Source: Solirubrobacteraceae bacterium
GTDB taxonomy: Bacteria; Actinomycetota; Thermoleophilia; Solirubrobacterales; Solirubrobacteraceae
Length of the DNA: 64,000 bases
Direction: 5' to 3'
Assembly: GCA_030447505.1 (NCBI GenBank)
Contig: JAUJOT010000002.1
Coordinates: 310,001 to 374,000, forward strand
In this document: positions 18,433 through 27,042 of the stretch, in pieces
Position numbering within the stretch: the first letter of the stretch is position 1
Layout: each line of letters starts with the position of its first letter
The notes under the pieces: generated by a model
Databases searched by the model: none
The model's input: only the letters and a program-made list of their open reading frames with translations
Told to the model about the DNA's origin: nothing
Program-made: the position numbers and the translations under genes

Positions 18433-18485
18433 CAGGCTCGCAGTACCCGCCGGGGCGCATGACCGCGCCAATTCGTTCGCCTTCG

Positions 18486-19577
18486 CTACGCCGTAGGTCG
18501 CCCGTCCTCCTCGTCGTGGCGGCGCGCCTCGTAGCGCGTTCGTGCGCGGTCTCGCAGTAGCGGGGTGTACGTGCGGCCGTGGGCTGCGGCGAGCGCGCGC
18601 AGGAAGCCGTCGACGGCTCCGATGAACCGCCGGAAGTCTTCCGGCGCCTCCTCGCCCGGCTCGACGAGGTCACCCGCCGCCTCGCGCAGGCGCCGCAGCC
18701 GGGCCGCCGCGTCGTCGCGCGCCAATGGCCGGCGCACGTCGCCCCGGCGGCGCATGAAACGTCGGTCGTAGTCGTCCATCAGCCGCTCGAGCTCCTCGCG
18801 CAGGTCGATGCCGTAGAGCTCGGCGTACTCGGCGCGCTCGGTCCGCACGCCCCAGAGCAGCGTCGCGCAGATCAGGCTGGTTGCAGTCAGGAGGGCGAGC
18901 AGCGACTCCGACCGGTCGTGGGTGTGGAAGAAGTAGAGGACCGGGAAGCGCCGGCTGTCCTGATGCACCCTGATCAGGCTGCGCTTGAGCTGTGAGAGCT
19001 CGGTGCGCCCGCCCTGCGCGACAAAGCGCACCGCCTGGCGTTCGTCGGTCGCGTCGACAGCCGCCGCGATCCTCGCTGCCGACCCGAGCTCGGACGCGAG
19101 CGGGTAGACGGAGATGAGGTAGGTGATCGCCGCGGTGATGACGGCCAGCCCGGCGGCGGCCTCGAGCGCGGTCACGAGCCGCAGCGCATCCGACGGGGCG
19201 ACGACGTCGCCGAAGCCGACGGTCGTCAGCGCGACGCCGCTCACGTACAGCGCCTCCGCGACTCCGGCGTCTCCGAACGCGACCGACGGGGCGTAGGCAA
19301 ACGACTCGATCGACGGCAGGTAGATCAGGGCAAAGCCGAGCCAGAGGCCGATCACCCAGCCCGCGAACTGGGCGACGAGCGCGACCGGCGCGCCGAAGGT
19401 GAGGACGGCCTGCGAGCCCGTCAGCGACCCTGCCGTCCGCGTCGCGCTCCAGATCGCGCGCAGGACGAGGCGGCTCAGCGGACCCTCGACCTCCGGATGC
19501 AGCACCGTCAGGACGACGTCGACGGCGACGAAGGCGACGACGAGAGCGCCGAGGGCGGCGAACAGCACGTGCGACAT
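18486..19577 (-). CDS. Potassium channel family protein (two-helix pore)
   Basis: A 363-residue protein with N-terminal helices and a pore loop holding the selectivity filter TTVGFGD (residues 118-124), the signature of K+ channels. Helices lie near 4-26, 64-88, 105-116 (pore helix) and 130-152. The cytoplasmic C-terminal region (about 160-363) is mainly helical with one further hydrophobic patch (LLALLTATSLICATLLWGV) and does not look like a RCK/TrkA_N domain, since no nucleotide-binding glycine motif is present. I chose ATG 19577, which starts just before the first helix. It faces the aldehyde dehydrogenase gene across a 326-base gap. Confidence 0.85.
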   Translation of the reverse strand: MSHVLFAALGALVVAFVAVDVVLTVLHPEVEGPLSRLVLRAIWSATRTAGSLTGSQAVLTFGAPVALVAQFAGWVIGLWLGFALIYLPSIESFAYAPSVAFGDAGVAEALYVSGVALTTVGFGDVVAPSDALRLVTALEAAAGLAVITAAITYLISVYPLASELGSAARIAAAVDATDERQAVRFVAQGGRTELSQLKRSLIRVHQDSRRFPVLYFFHTHDRSESLLALLTATSLICATLLWGVRTERAEYAELYGIDLREELERLMDDYDRRFMRRRGDVRRPLARDDAAARLRRLREAAGDLVEPGEEAPEDFRRFIGAVDGFLRALAAAHGRTYTPLLRDRARTRYEARRHDEEDGRPTA

Positions 19578-19903
19578 CGTGACGCGCCGGTGCACGAGGC
19601 AGCGCCCCGCCCGACCGCGGCAGTGGCGACGCAACGAGCAGCCGGCTCGCGGTTAGACGCCGTGGCGTGCGGGGATACTCGCGGCGTCAGCGTCCAGCAA
19701 GCCCTTACCGCTTGCCGTGCGCAGCCGTAGAGCCGCGTCCGTTTCCTTCTGGACGCGTCGCCGTCTTCACGGGCCGTATCGCCGTGAGGGCGGAGCTCTA
19801 CGGACAGCGCGGCCGAGCGCGCGCTGGGAGATCAACACGCAACATGGGGATTCGCCATGCAAATCGTGCGTGGCGCGACCGCTCGGGGGGAAGAGAGGCA
19901 GGC
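19578..19903. other. Divergent intergenic region, 326 bp
   Basis: Lies between the K+ channel gene (-) and the aldehyde dehydrogenase gene (+). I see no ORF with coding character. The last 30 bases hold a purine-rich stretch (GGGGGGAAGAGAGG, about 19886-19899) that serves as the ribosome binding site for GTG 19904. Promoters for both genes are expected here but no clear -10/-35 pair can be assigned. Confidence 0.6.
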
Positions 19904-21334
19904 GTGAAAGCGAGCGTGATGGACGCAGCGAGCGCTGCCGAGCGCATCGAGGTGCATGACCCCGCCACGGGCGAGGTGCTGGACACGATCCCTGCCGGGG
20001 GCTCCGCGGCCGCCGACGCGGCGGTCGAGACCGCGCGCGCCGCGTTCCCCCGCTGGCGCGAGACCTCGCCCGCCGACCGGGGGGCCGCGCTGAAGGCCGC
20101 GGCGCGCGGCGTGCGCGAGCACCTCGACGCGATCGCAGAGCTGCAGACGCGCGAGAACGGCAAGCCGCTGGCCGACTCGCGCGGCGGCGTCGAGGCCGGC
20201 ATCGGCGCGCTCGAGCAGTACGCGGAGCTCGGCGCGCTGCACCGCGGCCTGCGCTTGGCGGGCGCCTGGTCGGCGACCGACGAGATGGTTCACGAGCCGC
20301 GCGGCGTCATCGTCCTGCTCGTGCCGTGGAACGACCCCGTCGCGATCGCCTGCGGTCAGATCGCGGCTGCCGTCGTGACGGGCAACACCGTCGTGTTCAA
20401 GCCGAGCGAGAAGACGCCGCTGTCGGGCGCGCTCGTCGCCGACATCCTCGCCGAGCACCTGCCCCCAGGCGTCCTGAACCTCGTTCTCGGTGACGGCCGC
20501 GCCGGACGGGCGCTCGTCGCGCACCCGGGCGTGGACCTCATCATGCACACCGGCTCGGTCGCGACCGGCCGGGAGATCGCGCAGGCCGCGGCGGGGACGG
20601 CGAAGAAGGTCCTGCTCGAGCTGGGCGGCAAGGACCCGCTGATCGTCGACGCCGGCGTCGATCCGGAGTGGGCCGCCGAGCAGGCGGCGATCGGCGCGTT
20701 CGCCAACGCAGGGCAGATCTGCACCTCCGTCGAACGAATCTACGTCCATCAGTCCGTCGCCGAGCCGTTCGTCGACGCGCTGACGCGCCGCGCGCAAGAG
20801 CTGACAGTCGGCCCCGGCTTGGACCCCGCGACGGAGATGGGCCCGCTGATCGACGACGGCCAGCGCGACCTCGTCGACGAACACGTCCGAGAGGCGGTGC
20901 GAGACGGCGCCGAGATCCGCACCGGCGGCCACGCGCTCGGCGTGCGCGGCTCGTTCTATGCGCCCACCGTGCTGACCGGAGTGCGCGACGACATGCGAGC
21001 GATGCGCGAGGAGACGTTCGGCCCGGTCGCCGCCGTCTGCGTCGTCGGGTCCTTCGACGAGGCGCTCGCGGCCGCCAACGCCGGCGAGTACGGTCTCGCC
21101 GCAACCGTCCTGACCGCCGACGACGAGCACGCACGCCGCGCCGCCCGCGAGCTGGAGGTGGGCACCGTGAAGATCAACGCCGTCTTCGGCGGCGCGCCCG
21201 GCGGCGCCGCACAGCCGCGCAAGGCCAGCGGCAGCGGCTTCGGCTACGGCCCCGAGCTGCTCGACGAGCTGACGGTCACGAAGGTCGTGCACCGCGCGCA
21301 CGCGGTGCCGGCAGCTGCACAGCAGACGCCGTGA
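19904..21334 (+). CDS. NAD(P)-dependent aldehyde dehydrogenase
   Basis: A 476-residue aldehyde dehydrogenase superfamily enzyme that oxidises an aldehyde to the acid. It shows the substrate/cofactor segment VPWNDPVAIACGQIAAAVVTGNTVVFKPSEKTP, the catalytic Glu in LELGGKDP, the nucleophilic Cys in FANAGQICTSVERIYV and the terminal EETFGPVAAV motif. GTG 19904 was chosen for its strong purine-rich ribosome binding site; ATG 19919 lies five codons in. It is monocistronic, with gaps of over 300 bases on both sides, so context gives no substrate. Confidence 0.88.
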   Translation: MKASVMDAASAAERIEVHDPATGEVLDTIPAGGSAAADAAVETARAAFPRWRETSPADRGAALKAAARGVREHLDAIAELQTRENGKPLADSRGGVEAGIGALEQYAELGALHRGLRLAGAWSATDEMVHEPRGVIVLLVPWNDPVAIACGQIAAAVVTGNTVVFKPSEKTPLSGALVADILAEHLPPGVLNLVLGDGRAGRALVAHPGVDLIMHTGSVATGREIAQAAAGTAKKVLLELGGKDPLIVDAGVDPEWAAEQAAIGAFANAGQICTSVERIYVHQSVAEPFVDALTRRAQELTVGPGLDPATEMGPLIDDGQRDLVDEHVREAVRDGAEIRTGGHALGVRGSFYAPTVLTGVRDDMRAMREETFGPVAAVCVVGSFDEALAAANAGEYGLAATVLTADDEHARRAARELEVGTVKINAVFGGAPGGAAQPRKASGSGFGYGPELLDELTVTKVVHRAHAVPAAAQQTP

Positions 21335-21882
21335 CAGCCGCCGGTCGCCGGCGATCGGCACAGCCGGACGGCTCGTCGAGTCGGTCTGTCGTCTGATCCG
21401 CGGGCGGGAGGTTCGCGCGCAGGCCTGGAGCCAGCCGGGGTCAGCAGCCTGTCGAGGAAGTGCCGTCCGGGGCGTTGCAGACAATGCGGCGATGGCGATC
21501 GCGATCAGGACGGGCGAGCAGACCGGGCAGCGCGACGATCACCAGCGCCTTGGCTTCTGTCGCGACTGCTTTCCGCAGGCGCAATGCCGGCTTTGGCGGA
21601 CGCGCAACGAAGCCGAGCCGGTCTGCATCAGCTCGTGCAGCGGTTGCGGCGAATGTCAGCCGCCTGACACCGAGCGCCGCGCTGCTGCTGCTTCGGGAAG
21701 CTCGGCACCCGTGCGGTCCCGCAAGGATTTCGCCCACAGCGAGGGCGCTCCCTGCCGGGGCGGCGACGGCGCGCGCTCGCCGCGACTGCTCTGTCCGAAC
21801 GGCGACAACGGCCTGCCGGCTCGTCCACGTCGCCGCGCTGAGCGCCGCTGTCGTGCCCCTACGCAACCGGAGGGAGGCCGTC
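21335..21882. other. 548-bp gap upstream of the heptose glycan operon
   Basis: No convincing gene. Base composition is somewhat less GC-rich and third-position bias is absent in all six frames. A short open frame on the + strand (from about 21492) contains a cluster of Cys residues but has no ribosome binding site or codon bias. The stretch is likely the promoter and leader for the operon that begins at 21883; GGAGGGAGG (about 21869-21877) is its ribosome binding site. Confidence 0.5.
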
Positions 21883-23559
21883 TTGCGCGTGCTCGGCATC
21901 AACTCGGTCTTCCATGATCCCGCCGCCGCGCTCGTCGTCGACGGCGAGCTGGTGGCGGCCGGCGAGGAGGAGCGCTTCAGCCGCCGAAAGCACGGCAAGG
22001 AGCCGGTTCCGTTCTCGACCTGGGAGATGCCGACGCAGTCCGCGCGCTGGTGCCTGGCGCACGCCGCGATCGAGCCGGGCGAGCTCGACGCAGTCGCGTG
22101 CTCCTACGACCCCGAGCTCGCGCCGGTGCCCGGAGAGGACATCACGGCCGACGGCTGGGAGGATCTGCGCACGCTGTACGCCCGTCGGGCGCCGCTGTTC
22201 CTCGCCTCCGCGCTGCCGGGACTCGACCCGTCGAAGGTGCGCTTCGTCGCGCATCACGTCGCGCACGCGGCGTCCTCCTATCTGGCGGCGCCGCGGCGCT
22301 CGTCGGCCACGCTCTGCGTCGACGGGCGCGGCGAGTCGTTCTCGCATCTCGCCGGTCACGTACGTGACGGCGAGCTGGCGATCCTCGCTCGCCAGCGCCT
22401 GCCGCACTCGCTCGGCCTGATGTACGAGGAGCTCACCGCCCACCTCGGGTTCCGCCGCTCGTCCGATGAGTACAAGGTGATGGCGATGGCCGCCTACGGG
22501 CGTCCGCGCTTCCGCGACGCGTTCCGTCAGCTCCTGCGCGCGACCGACGACGGCGGCTTCGTCACCGAGCCCGTCCCCTGGGCGCACTTCGCGCCGCCCG
22601 CAGGTGGCGGCGAGGAGTTCACCGACGACCACGCCGACCTCGCCGCGAGCGTCCAGACGCGGCTGGAGGAGGTGCTGCTCGATCTTGCGCGATGGCTGCA
22701 CGAGCGCACCGGCGAGTCGCTGCTGACGCTCTCGGGCGGCGTCGCGCTGAACTGCGTCGCGAACTCCCGTCTGTGGCGCGAGGGCCCGTTCGACGAGGTC
22801 TGGGTCCAGCCCGCCGCCGGCGACGCCGGCACCGCGCTCGGCGCCGCGCTGCACACCGCGCACGGCCTCGGCGACGACGTGCGCCCGATGACCACGGCTG
22901 CGCTCGGGCGGCGCTGGAACGACGACGAGCTCGCGGCGTGGCTCGACGGCGCGGGCGTCGCGTACGAGCGCGCCGACGACGTCGCAGAGGTGGTCGCCGA
23001 GGCGCTGTCACGCGACGCGATCGTCGCCTGGTTTCAGGGCCCCAGCGAGTATGGCCCGCGAGCGCTCGGTCACCGCAGCCTGCTGGCCGACCCGCGGCGC
23101 AGGGAGAACCTGCAGCGCCTGAACGACGTCAAGGGCCGCGAGCAGTTCCGGCCGATCGCGCCGATGGTCTGCCACGACCGCGCGGCGCAGATCTTCGAGG
23201 GCCCGCTGCCGAGCCCGTACATGCTGTTCACGCACCGCGTCCGCGACGGCTGGACGGAGCGGATTCCCGCCGTCGTGCACGTCGACGAGACCGCGCGCGT
23301 GCAGACCGTCGATCCGGCCAGCGAGCCGCTCGTCGCCCGGATGCTGAGCGCGTTCGAGCAGCGCACCGGCGTTCCCGTGGTGGTCAACACGAGCCTCAAC
23401 ACGGCCGGACGGCCGATCGTCGACGATCCGCGCGACGCGCTCGAGTGCTTCGGCTCCTCGCCGATCGACGTGCTCGCGATCGGCTCGCTGGTCGTCCGCC
23501 GCGGCCACGCTCTACGCCCCGCGGCGCTCTCGTCGACCGCGCGCGAGGCGACGCCATGA
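21883..23559 (+). CDS. NodU/CmcH-family carbamoyltransferase
   Basis: A 558-residue O-carbamoyltransferase of the NodU/CmcH/TobZ type, which moves a carbamoyl group from carbamoyl phosphate to a hydroxyl, usually on a sugar, through an adenylate. It opens with LRVLGINSVFHDPAAALVVDG. Metal-binding histidines lie in FVAHHVAHAASSYL, the ATP-site segment is SGGVALNCVANSRL, and the C-terminal domain has FQGPSEYGPRALGHRS, KGREQFRPIAP and NTSLNTAGRPI. The TTG start has an excellent ribosome binding site. It heads the heptose operon, and its stop overlaps the next ATG. Compare WapO, a NodU-family protein that carbamoylates core heptose in Pseudomonas; a heptose acceptor here is inference. Confidence 0.88.
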   Translation: MRVLGINSVFHDPAAALVVDGELVAAGEEERFSRRKHGKEPVPFSTWEMPTQSARWCLAHAAIEPGELDAVACSYDPELAPVPGEDITADGWEDLRTLYARRAPLFLASALPGLDPSKVRFVAHHVAHAASSYLAAPRRSSATLCVDGRGESFSHLAGHVRDGELAILARQRLPHSLGLMYEELTAHLGFRRSSDEYKVMAMAAYGRPRFRDAFRQLLRATDDGGFVTEPVPWAHFAPPAGGGEEFTDDHADLAASVQTRLEEVLLDLARWLHERTGESLLTLSGGVALNCVANSRLWREGPFDEVWVQPAAGDAGTALGAALHTAHGLGDDVRPMTTAALGRRWNDDELAAWLDGAGVAYERADDVAEVVAEALSRDAIVAWFQGPSEYGPRALGHRSLLADPRRRENLQRLNDVKGREQFRPIAPMVCHDRAAQIFEGPLPSPYMLFTHRVRDGWTERIPAVVHVDETARVQTVDPASEPLVARMLSAFEQRTGVPVVVNTSLNTAGRPIVDDPRDALECFGSSPIDVLAIGSLVVRRGHALRPAALSSTAREATP

Positions 23560-25073
23560 CGTACGACATCGTCGTCCCGACGATGGGACGGCCGTCGCTG
23601 CAGCGCCTGCTCGCCTCGCTGGCGGGCGCGCAGGGCCCCGCCCCCGACCGCGTCCTGCTCGTCGACGACCGGCCCGATCGCGACGCTCCGCTGCTGCCGG
23701 CCGGCCCGCCCCCGGGGCTGGCGGTCGAGCTGCTGGCAGGGCGCGCCGCCGGCCCGGCCGCCGCACGCAACGTCGGATGGCGCGCGGCCAGCGCGCAATG
23801 GGTCGTGTTCCTCGACGACGACGTCGAGGTCGAGCGCGAGTGGCCCGCCGCGCTGGCGCACGATCTGGCCGGCCTGTCCACAGGCACGGCGGCGAGCCAG
23901 GGGCGCATCGTCGTGCCGCTGGCGCAGGACCGCCGCCCGACCGACTGGGAGCGCAACGTCCGCGGCCTCGAGGACGCCGTCTGGGCGACCGCCGACATGG
24001 CCTACCGCTGCAGCGTGCTCGAGCGCCTCGGCGGCTTCGACGAGCGCTTCGCGCGCGCCTACCGCGAGGACGCCGACCTCGCCCTGCGCGCCCTGCGGGC
24101 GGGATGGCGGCTGGAGCGCGGAGCGCGCAGCGTCGTGCACGAGGTGCGCCCGGCGCCGTGGCACGTCAGCGTGCGCCTGCAGGAGGGCAACGCGGACGAC
24201 GCGCTGATGCGCGCGCTGCACGGACCGCGCTGGCGCGACGAGGCGCAGGCGCCGGCGGGCCGACTGGCGGCGAACATCGCGACGACCGCCACGGGCGCGG
24301 CAGGGCTCGCCGCGCTCGCATCGCGACGCCGCGGATCGGCGCTCGCGCTCGGGGCCGCGTGGGCATCGGCGACCCTGCACTTCGCGTCCCGGCGCGTCGC
24401 GCCCGGCCCGCGGACGTTCGAGGAGCTGGGGCGGATGCTCGCGACGAGCGCGCTGATTCCTCCTGCCGCCACGCTGCACCGGCTGCGCGGCGAGATCGCC
24501 GCGCGCGGCGTCGTCGCCGCCGGCGGCGCGGCACCGGAGCCGCTTCGCACCGCGCCGCCGGGCGCGGTCCTGCTCGATCGCGACGGCACCCTGGTCGTCG
24601 ACGTGCCCTACAACGGCGACCCGGCCAAGGTGCGGCCGATGCCCGGTGCGCCCGAGGCCGTCGACCGGCTGCGACGCGCCGGCGTCAAGCTCGCGGTGAT
24701 CTCGAACCAGAGCGGGATCGGTCGCGGGATGCTGACGGAGGAGCAGGTCGCGGCCGTCAATGCCCGCGTCGAGGAGCTCTTCGGAGCGCTGGGACCGTGG
24801 ATGGTCTGCCCGCACGCGCCCGACGCCGGCTGTGACTGCCGCAAGCCGAAGCCCGGTCTCGTGCTCGGCGCCGCCGCGCGGCTGCGCGTCGCGCCGCAGC
24901 ACTGCGCGGTGATCGGCGACATCGGCGCGGACGTCGAGGCGGCGCGCGCCGCGGGCGCGCGCGGCGTGCTGGTCCCGACGCCCGTCACCCGTGCCCAGGA
25001 GGTGCGCGCGGCGGCCGAGGTCGCGCCGGACCTCGGGTCCGCGGTCGACCTGCTGATCGGGGCGCAGCCGTGA
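23556..25073 (+). CDS. GT2 glycosyltransferase fused to heptose-bisphosphate phosphatase (GmhB)
   Basis: A 505-residue two-domain protein. Residues 1-225 are a GT-A family 2 glycosyltransferase: IVVPTMGRPSLQRLL, the metal-binding FLDDDVEVE (86-92) and GGFDERFARAYREDADLALR. Residues about 336-495 are a HAD-IIIA phosphatase of the GmhB type: nucleophile LLDRDGT (Asp341, Asp343), SNQSGIGRG, and the zinc loop CPHAPDAGCDCRKPKPG. GmhB removes the 7-phosphate from heptose 1,7-bisphosphate in ADP-heptose synthesis. The ATG overlaps the carbamoyltransferase stop, and the TGA overlaps the next GTG. GmhB is normally a separate protein of about 190 residues; the fusion is unusual. Confidence 0.88.
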   Translation: MTYDIVVPTMGRPSLQRLLASLAGAQGPAPDRVLLVDDRPDRDAPLLPAGPPPGLAVELLAGRAAGPAAARNVGWRAASAQWVVFLDDDVEVEREWPAALAHDLAGLSTGTAASQGRIVVPLAQDRRPTDWERNVRGLEDAVWATADMAYRCSVLERLGGFDERFARAYREDADLALRALRAGWRLERGARSVVHEVRPAPWHVSVRLQEGNADDALMRALHGPRWRDEAQAPAGRLAANIATTATGAAGLAALASRRRGSALALGAAWASATLHFASRRVAPGPRTFEELGRMLATSALIPPAATLHRLRGEIAARGVVAAGGAAPEPLRTAPPGAVLLDRDGTLVVDVPYNGDPAKVRPMPGAPEAVDRLRRAGVKLAVISNQSGIGRGMLTEEQVAAVNARVEELFGALGPWMVCPHAPDAGCDCRKPKPGLVLGAAARLRVAPQHCAVIGDIGADVEAARAAGARGVLVPTPVTRAQEVRAAAEVAPDLGSAVDLLIGAQP

Positions 25074-26095
25074 CACACGTCCTGCTGGCGCGGATGGACA
25101 ACGACGGCGACGTCCTGCTGTCGGGGCCCGCCGTGCGCGCGGCCGCTGCCCGCGCCAGCCGCGTCACGTATCTCTGCGGCCCGCGCGGCCGCGCCGCCGC
25201 GGAGCTGCTGCCGGGGGTCGACGAGGTCGTCTGCCATCACTGCCCGTGGATCGACGCGCATCCCGAGCCGGTCTCGGCAGCGGCGATCGACGCCCTCGTC
25301 GACGACGTCGCGCGCCGCCTCGTCGACGAGGCGATCATCCTGACGTCCTTCCATCAGAGCCCGCTGCCGCTCGCGCTCCTGCTGCGCCTGGCCGGGGTGC
25401 CGCGCCTGGCGGCGACGAGCATCGACTACCCCGGCTCGCTGCTCGACGTGCGCCATCGGATCTCCGACGACGTCCACGAGGTCGAGCGCGCGCTGGACCT
25501 CCTGGCCACGGCCGGGTACCCGCTGCCACCCGGCGACGACGGAGCGCTGGCCGTCGAGCGCCCGGCGACCGGCTGGGACGGCGTCCCCGCCGATCCCTAC
25601 GTCGTCGTGCATCCGGGGGCGTCGGTGCCCGCCCGCGCCTGGGCCCCGGAGCGCCACCAGGCGCTCGTGCGCGCGCTGCTCGAGCGCGGTCATCGCGTCG
25701 TCGTCACGGGGGCAGCGTCGGAGACCGGCCTGACCGCGCACGTCGCCGGCGGCGGCGCTGCCGTCGACCTCGGCGGCAGGACCACGCTGGCCGAGCTTGC
25801 CGAGGTGCTCGCGCATGCCACGTGCGTCGTGGTGGGCAACACGGGGCCGGCGCACCTCGCGGCTGCGGTCGGGACGCCGGTCGTCTCGCTCTTCGCGCCG
25901 ACCGTCCCGCCGCTGTGCTGGCGACCGTGGGGCGTGCCGCACGAGCTGCTCTTCCTCGAGCTGCCCTGCGCCGGCTGCCGCGCCCGCGACTGTCCGGTGC
26001 CCGGGCATCCGTGCGTGCAGGGCGTCGGAACCGACGAGGTCGTGCTGGCCGTCGAGCGTTTCGCCTCAGACCGCAGCGCAACGGTGGCGGCATGA
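25070..26095 (+). CDS. GT9 heptosyltransferase-like glycosyltransferase
   Basis: A 341-residue GT-B enzyme of family 9, the family of ADP-heptose:LPS heptosyltransferases. The N-terminus (VLLARMDNDGDVLLSGPAVRAAAARA) matches the acceptor-side start, YVVVHPGASVPARAWAPERHQALVRALLERGHRVVVTG is the typical second-domain entry, and VVVGNTGPAHLAAAVGTPVVSLFAPT is the nucleotide-sugar site. Coupled at both ends by 4-base overlaps. Use of ADP-heptose is inferred from family and from the adjacent heptose-synthesis genes. Confidence 0.87.
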   Translation: MTHVLLARMDNDGDVLLSGPAVRAAAARASRVTYLCGPRGRAAAELLPGVDEVVCHHCPWIDAHPEPVSAAAIDALVDDVARRLVDEAIILTSFHQSPLPLALLLRLAGVPRLAATSIDYPGSLLDVRHRISDDVHEVERALDLLATAGYPLPPGDDGALAVERPATGWDGVPADPYVVVHPGASVPARAWAPERHQALVRALLERGHRVVVTGAASETGLTAHVAGGGAAVDLGGRTTLAELAEVLAHATCVVVGNTGPAHLAAAVGTPVVSLFAPTVPPLCWRPWGVPHELLFLELPCAGCRARDCPVPGHPCVQGVGTDEVVLAVERFASDRSATVAA

Positions 26096-27042
26096 GGATC
26101 CTGCTGTGGCACGTGCACGGCTCGTGGACGACGGCGTTCGTCCAGGGCGACCACGAGTACGTCGTCCCGGTCATCCGCGACCGCGGCCCGGACGGGCGCG
26201 GCCGCGCCCGCACGTACGAGTGGCCGGCCTCGGTGACGGAGGCGACCCCCGAGGAGCTGCGCGAGCTCGACTTCGACGTCGTCGTGCTGCAGCGCCCGCA
26301 CGAGCTCGCGCACCTGTGCGAGGACTGGCTTGGCCGCCGCCCCGGGCGCGACGTGCCGTGCGTCTACGTCGAGCACAACGCGCCGCAGGGGCGGATCGCC
26401 GAGATGCGCCACCCGGCGGCCGACCGAGACGACCTCCTGGTCGCGCACGTGACGCACTTCAACGAGCTCTTCTGGGACTGCGGGCGCACGCCCACGACGG
26501 TCGTCGAGCACGGCATCGTCGACCCCGGCTACCGCTACACGGGCGAGCTGCCGCACCAGGCGATCGTCATCAACGAGGCTCGCCGGCGCTCGCGCGTCAC
26601 CGGAACCGACCTGCTCGCCCGCTTCGCCGAGGCCGCGCCGATCGACCTCTACGGGATCGACGCGGGCGCGCTGGGCGGCTTCGACGACGTGCCGCAGGCG
26701 GTGATGCACGCCGAGCTCGCGCGGCGGCGCGTCTACACCCACCCGATCCGCTGGACGTCGCTCGGACTCTCGCTGCTCGAGGCGATGCACCTCGGGATGC
26801 CGGTCGTCGCGCTCGCCACGACCGAGGCGATCGAGGCGGTGCCCGCCGGGGCCGGCGTCCTGTCGACGAACGTCGACGTGCTCGTCGAGGCGGTAAGAGC
26901 CTACGTTGCCGACCGCGAGCGGGCCGCCGCGGACGGCGTTCGCGCCCGTCAGGCGGTGCTCGCCCGCTACGGCCTCGAGCGCTTCGTGAAGGACTGGGAC
27001 GTCACGCTGCAGAACGTCACCTCCAGAAAGGTGCGCGCATGA
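26092..27042 (+). CDS. GT-B glycosyltransferase
   Basis: A 316-residue glycosyltransferase with a short GT-B layout. It begins MRILLWHVHGSWTTAFVQGDHEY and has VEHNAPQGRIAEMRHP, a nucleotide-sugar region (YTHPIRWTSLGLSLLEAMHLGMPVVALATTEA) and an acidic EA pair as in family 4. Similar proteins occur beside heptose and mannosyl transferases in actinobacteria. It overlaps the previous gene by 4 bases (ATGA), and 3 bases or more overlap the next. Donor and acceptor unknown. Confidence 0.8.
   Translation: MRILLWHVHGSWTTAFVQGDHEYVVPVIRDRGPDGRGRARTYEWPASVTEATPEELRELDFDVVVLQRPHELAHLCEDWLGRRPGRDVPCVYVEHNAPQGRIAEMRHPAADRDDLLVAHVTHFNELFWDCGRTPTTVVEHGIVDPGYRYTGELPHQAIVINEARRRSRVTGTDLLARFAEAAPIDLYGIDAGALGGFDDVPQAVMHAELARRRVYTHPIRWTSLGLSLLEAMHLGMPVVALATTEAIEAVPAGAGVLSTNVDVLVEAVRAYVADRERAAADGVRARQAVLARYGLERFVKDWDVTLQNVTSRKVRA

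Noticed and set aside
21492-21917. Cys-rich + strand ORF (pattern CRDC, CISSCSGCGEC) before the carbamoyltransferase
   Set aside because: There is no binding site and no third-position bias, and the frame runs into the carbamoyltransferase start region; the Cys cluster is probably chance in GC-rich leader DNA.
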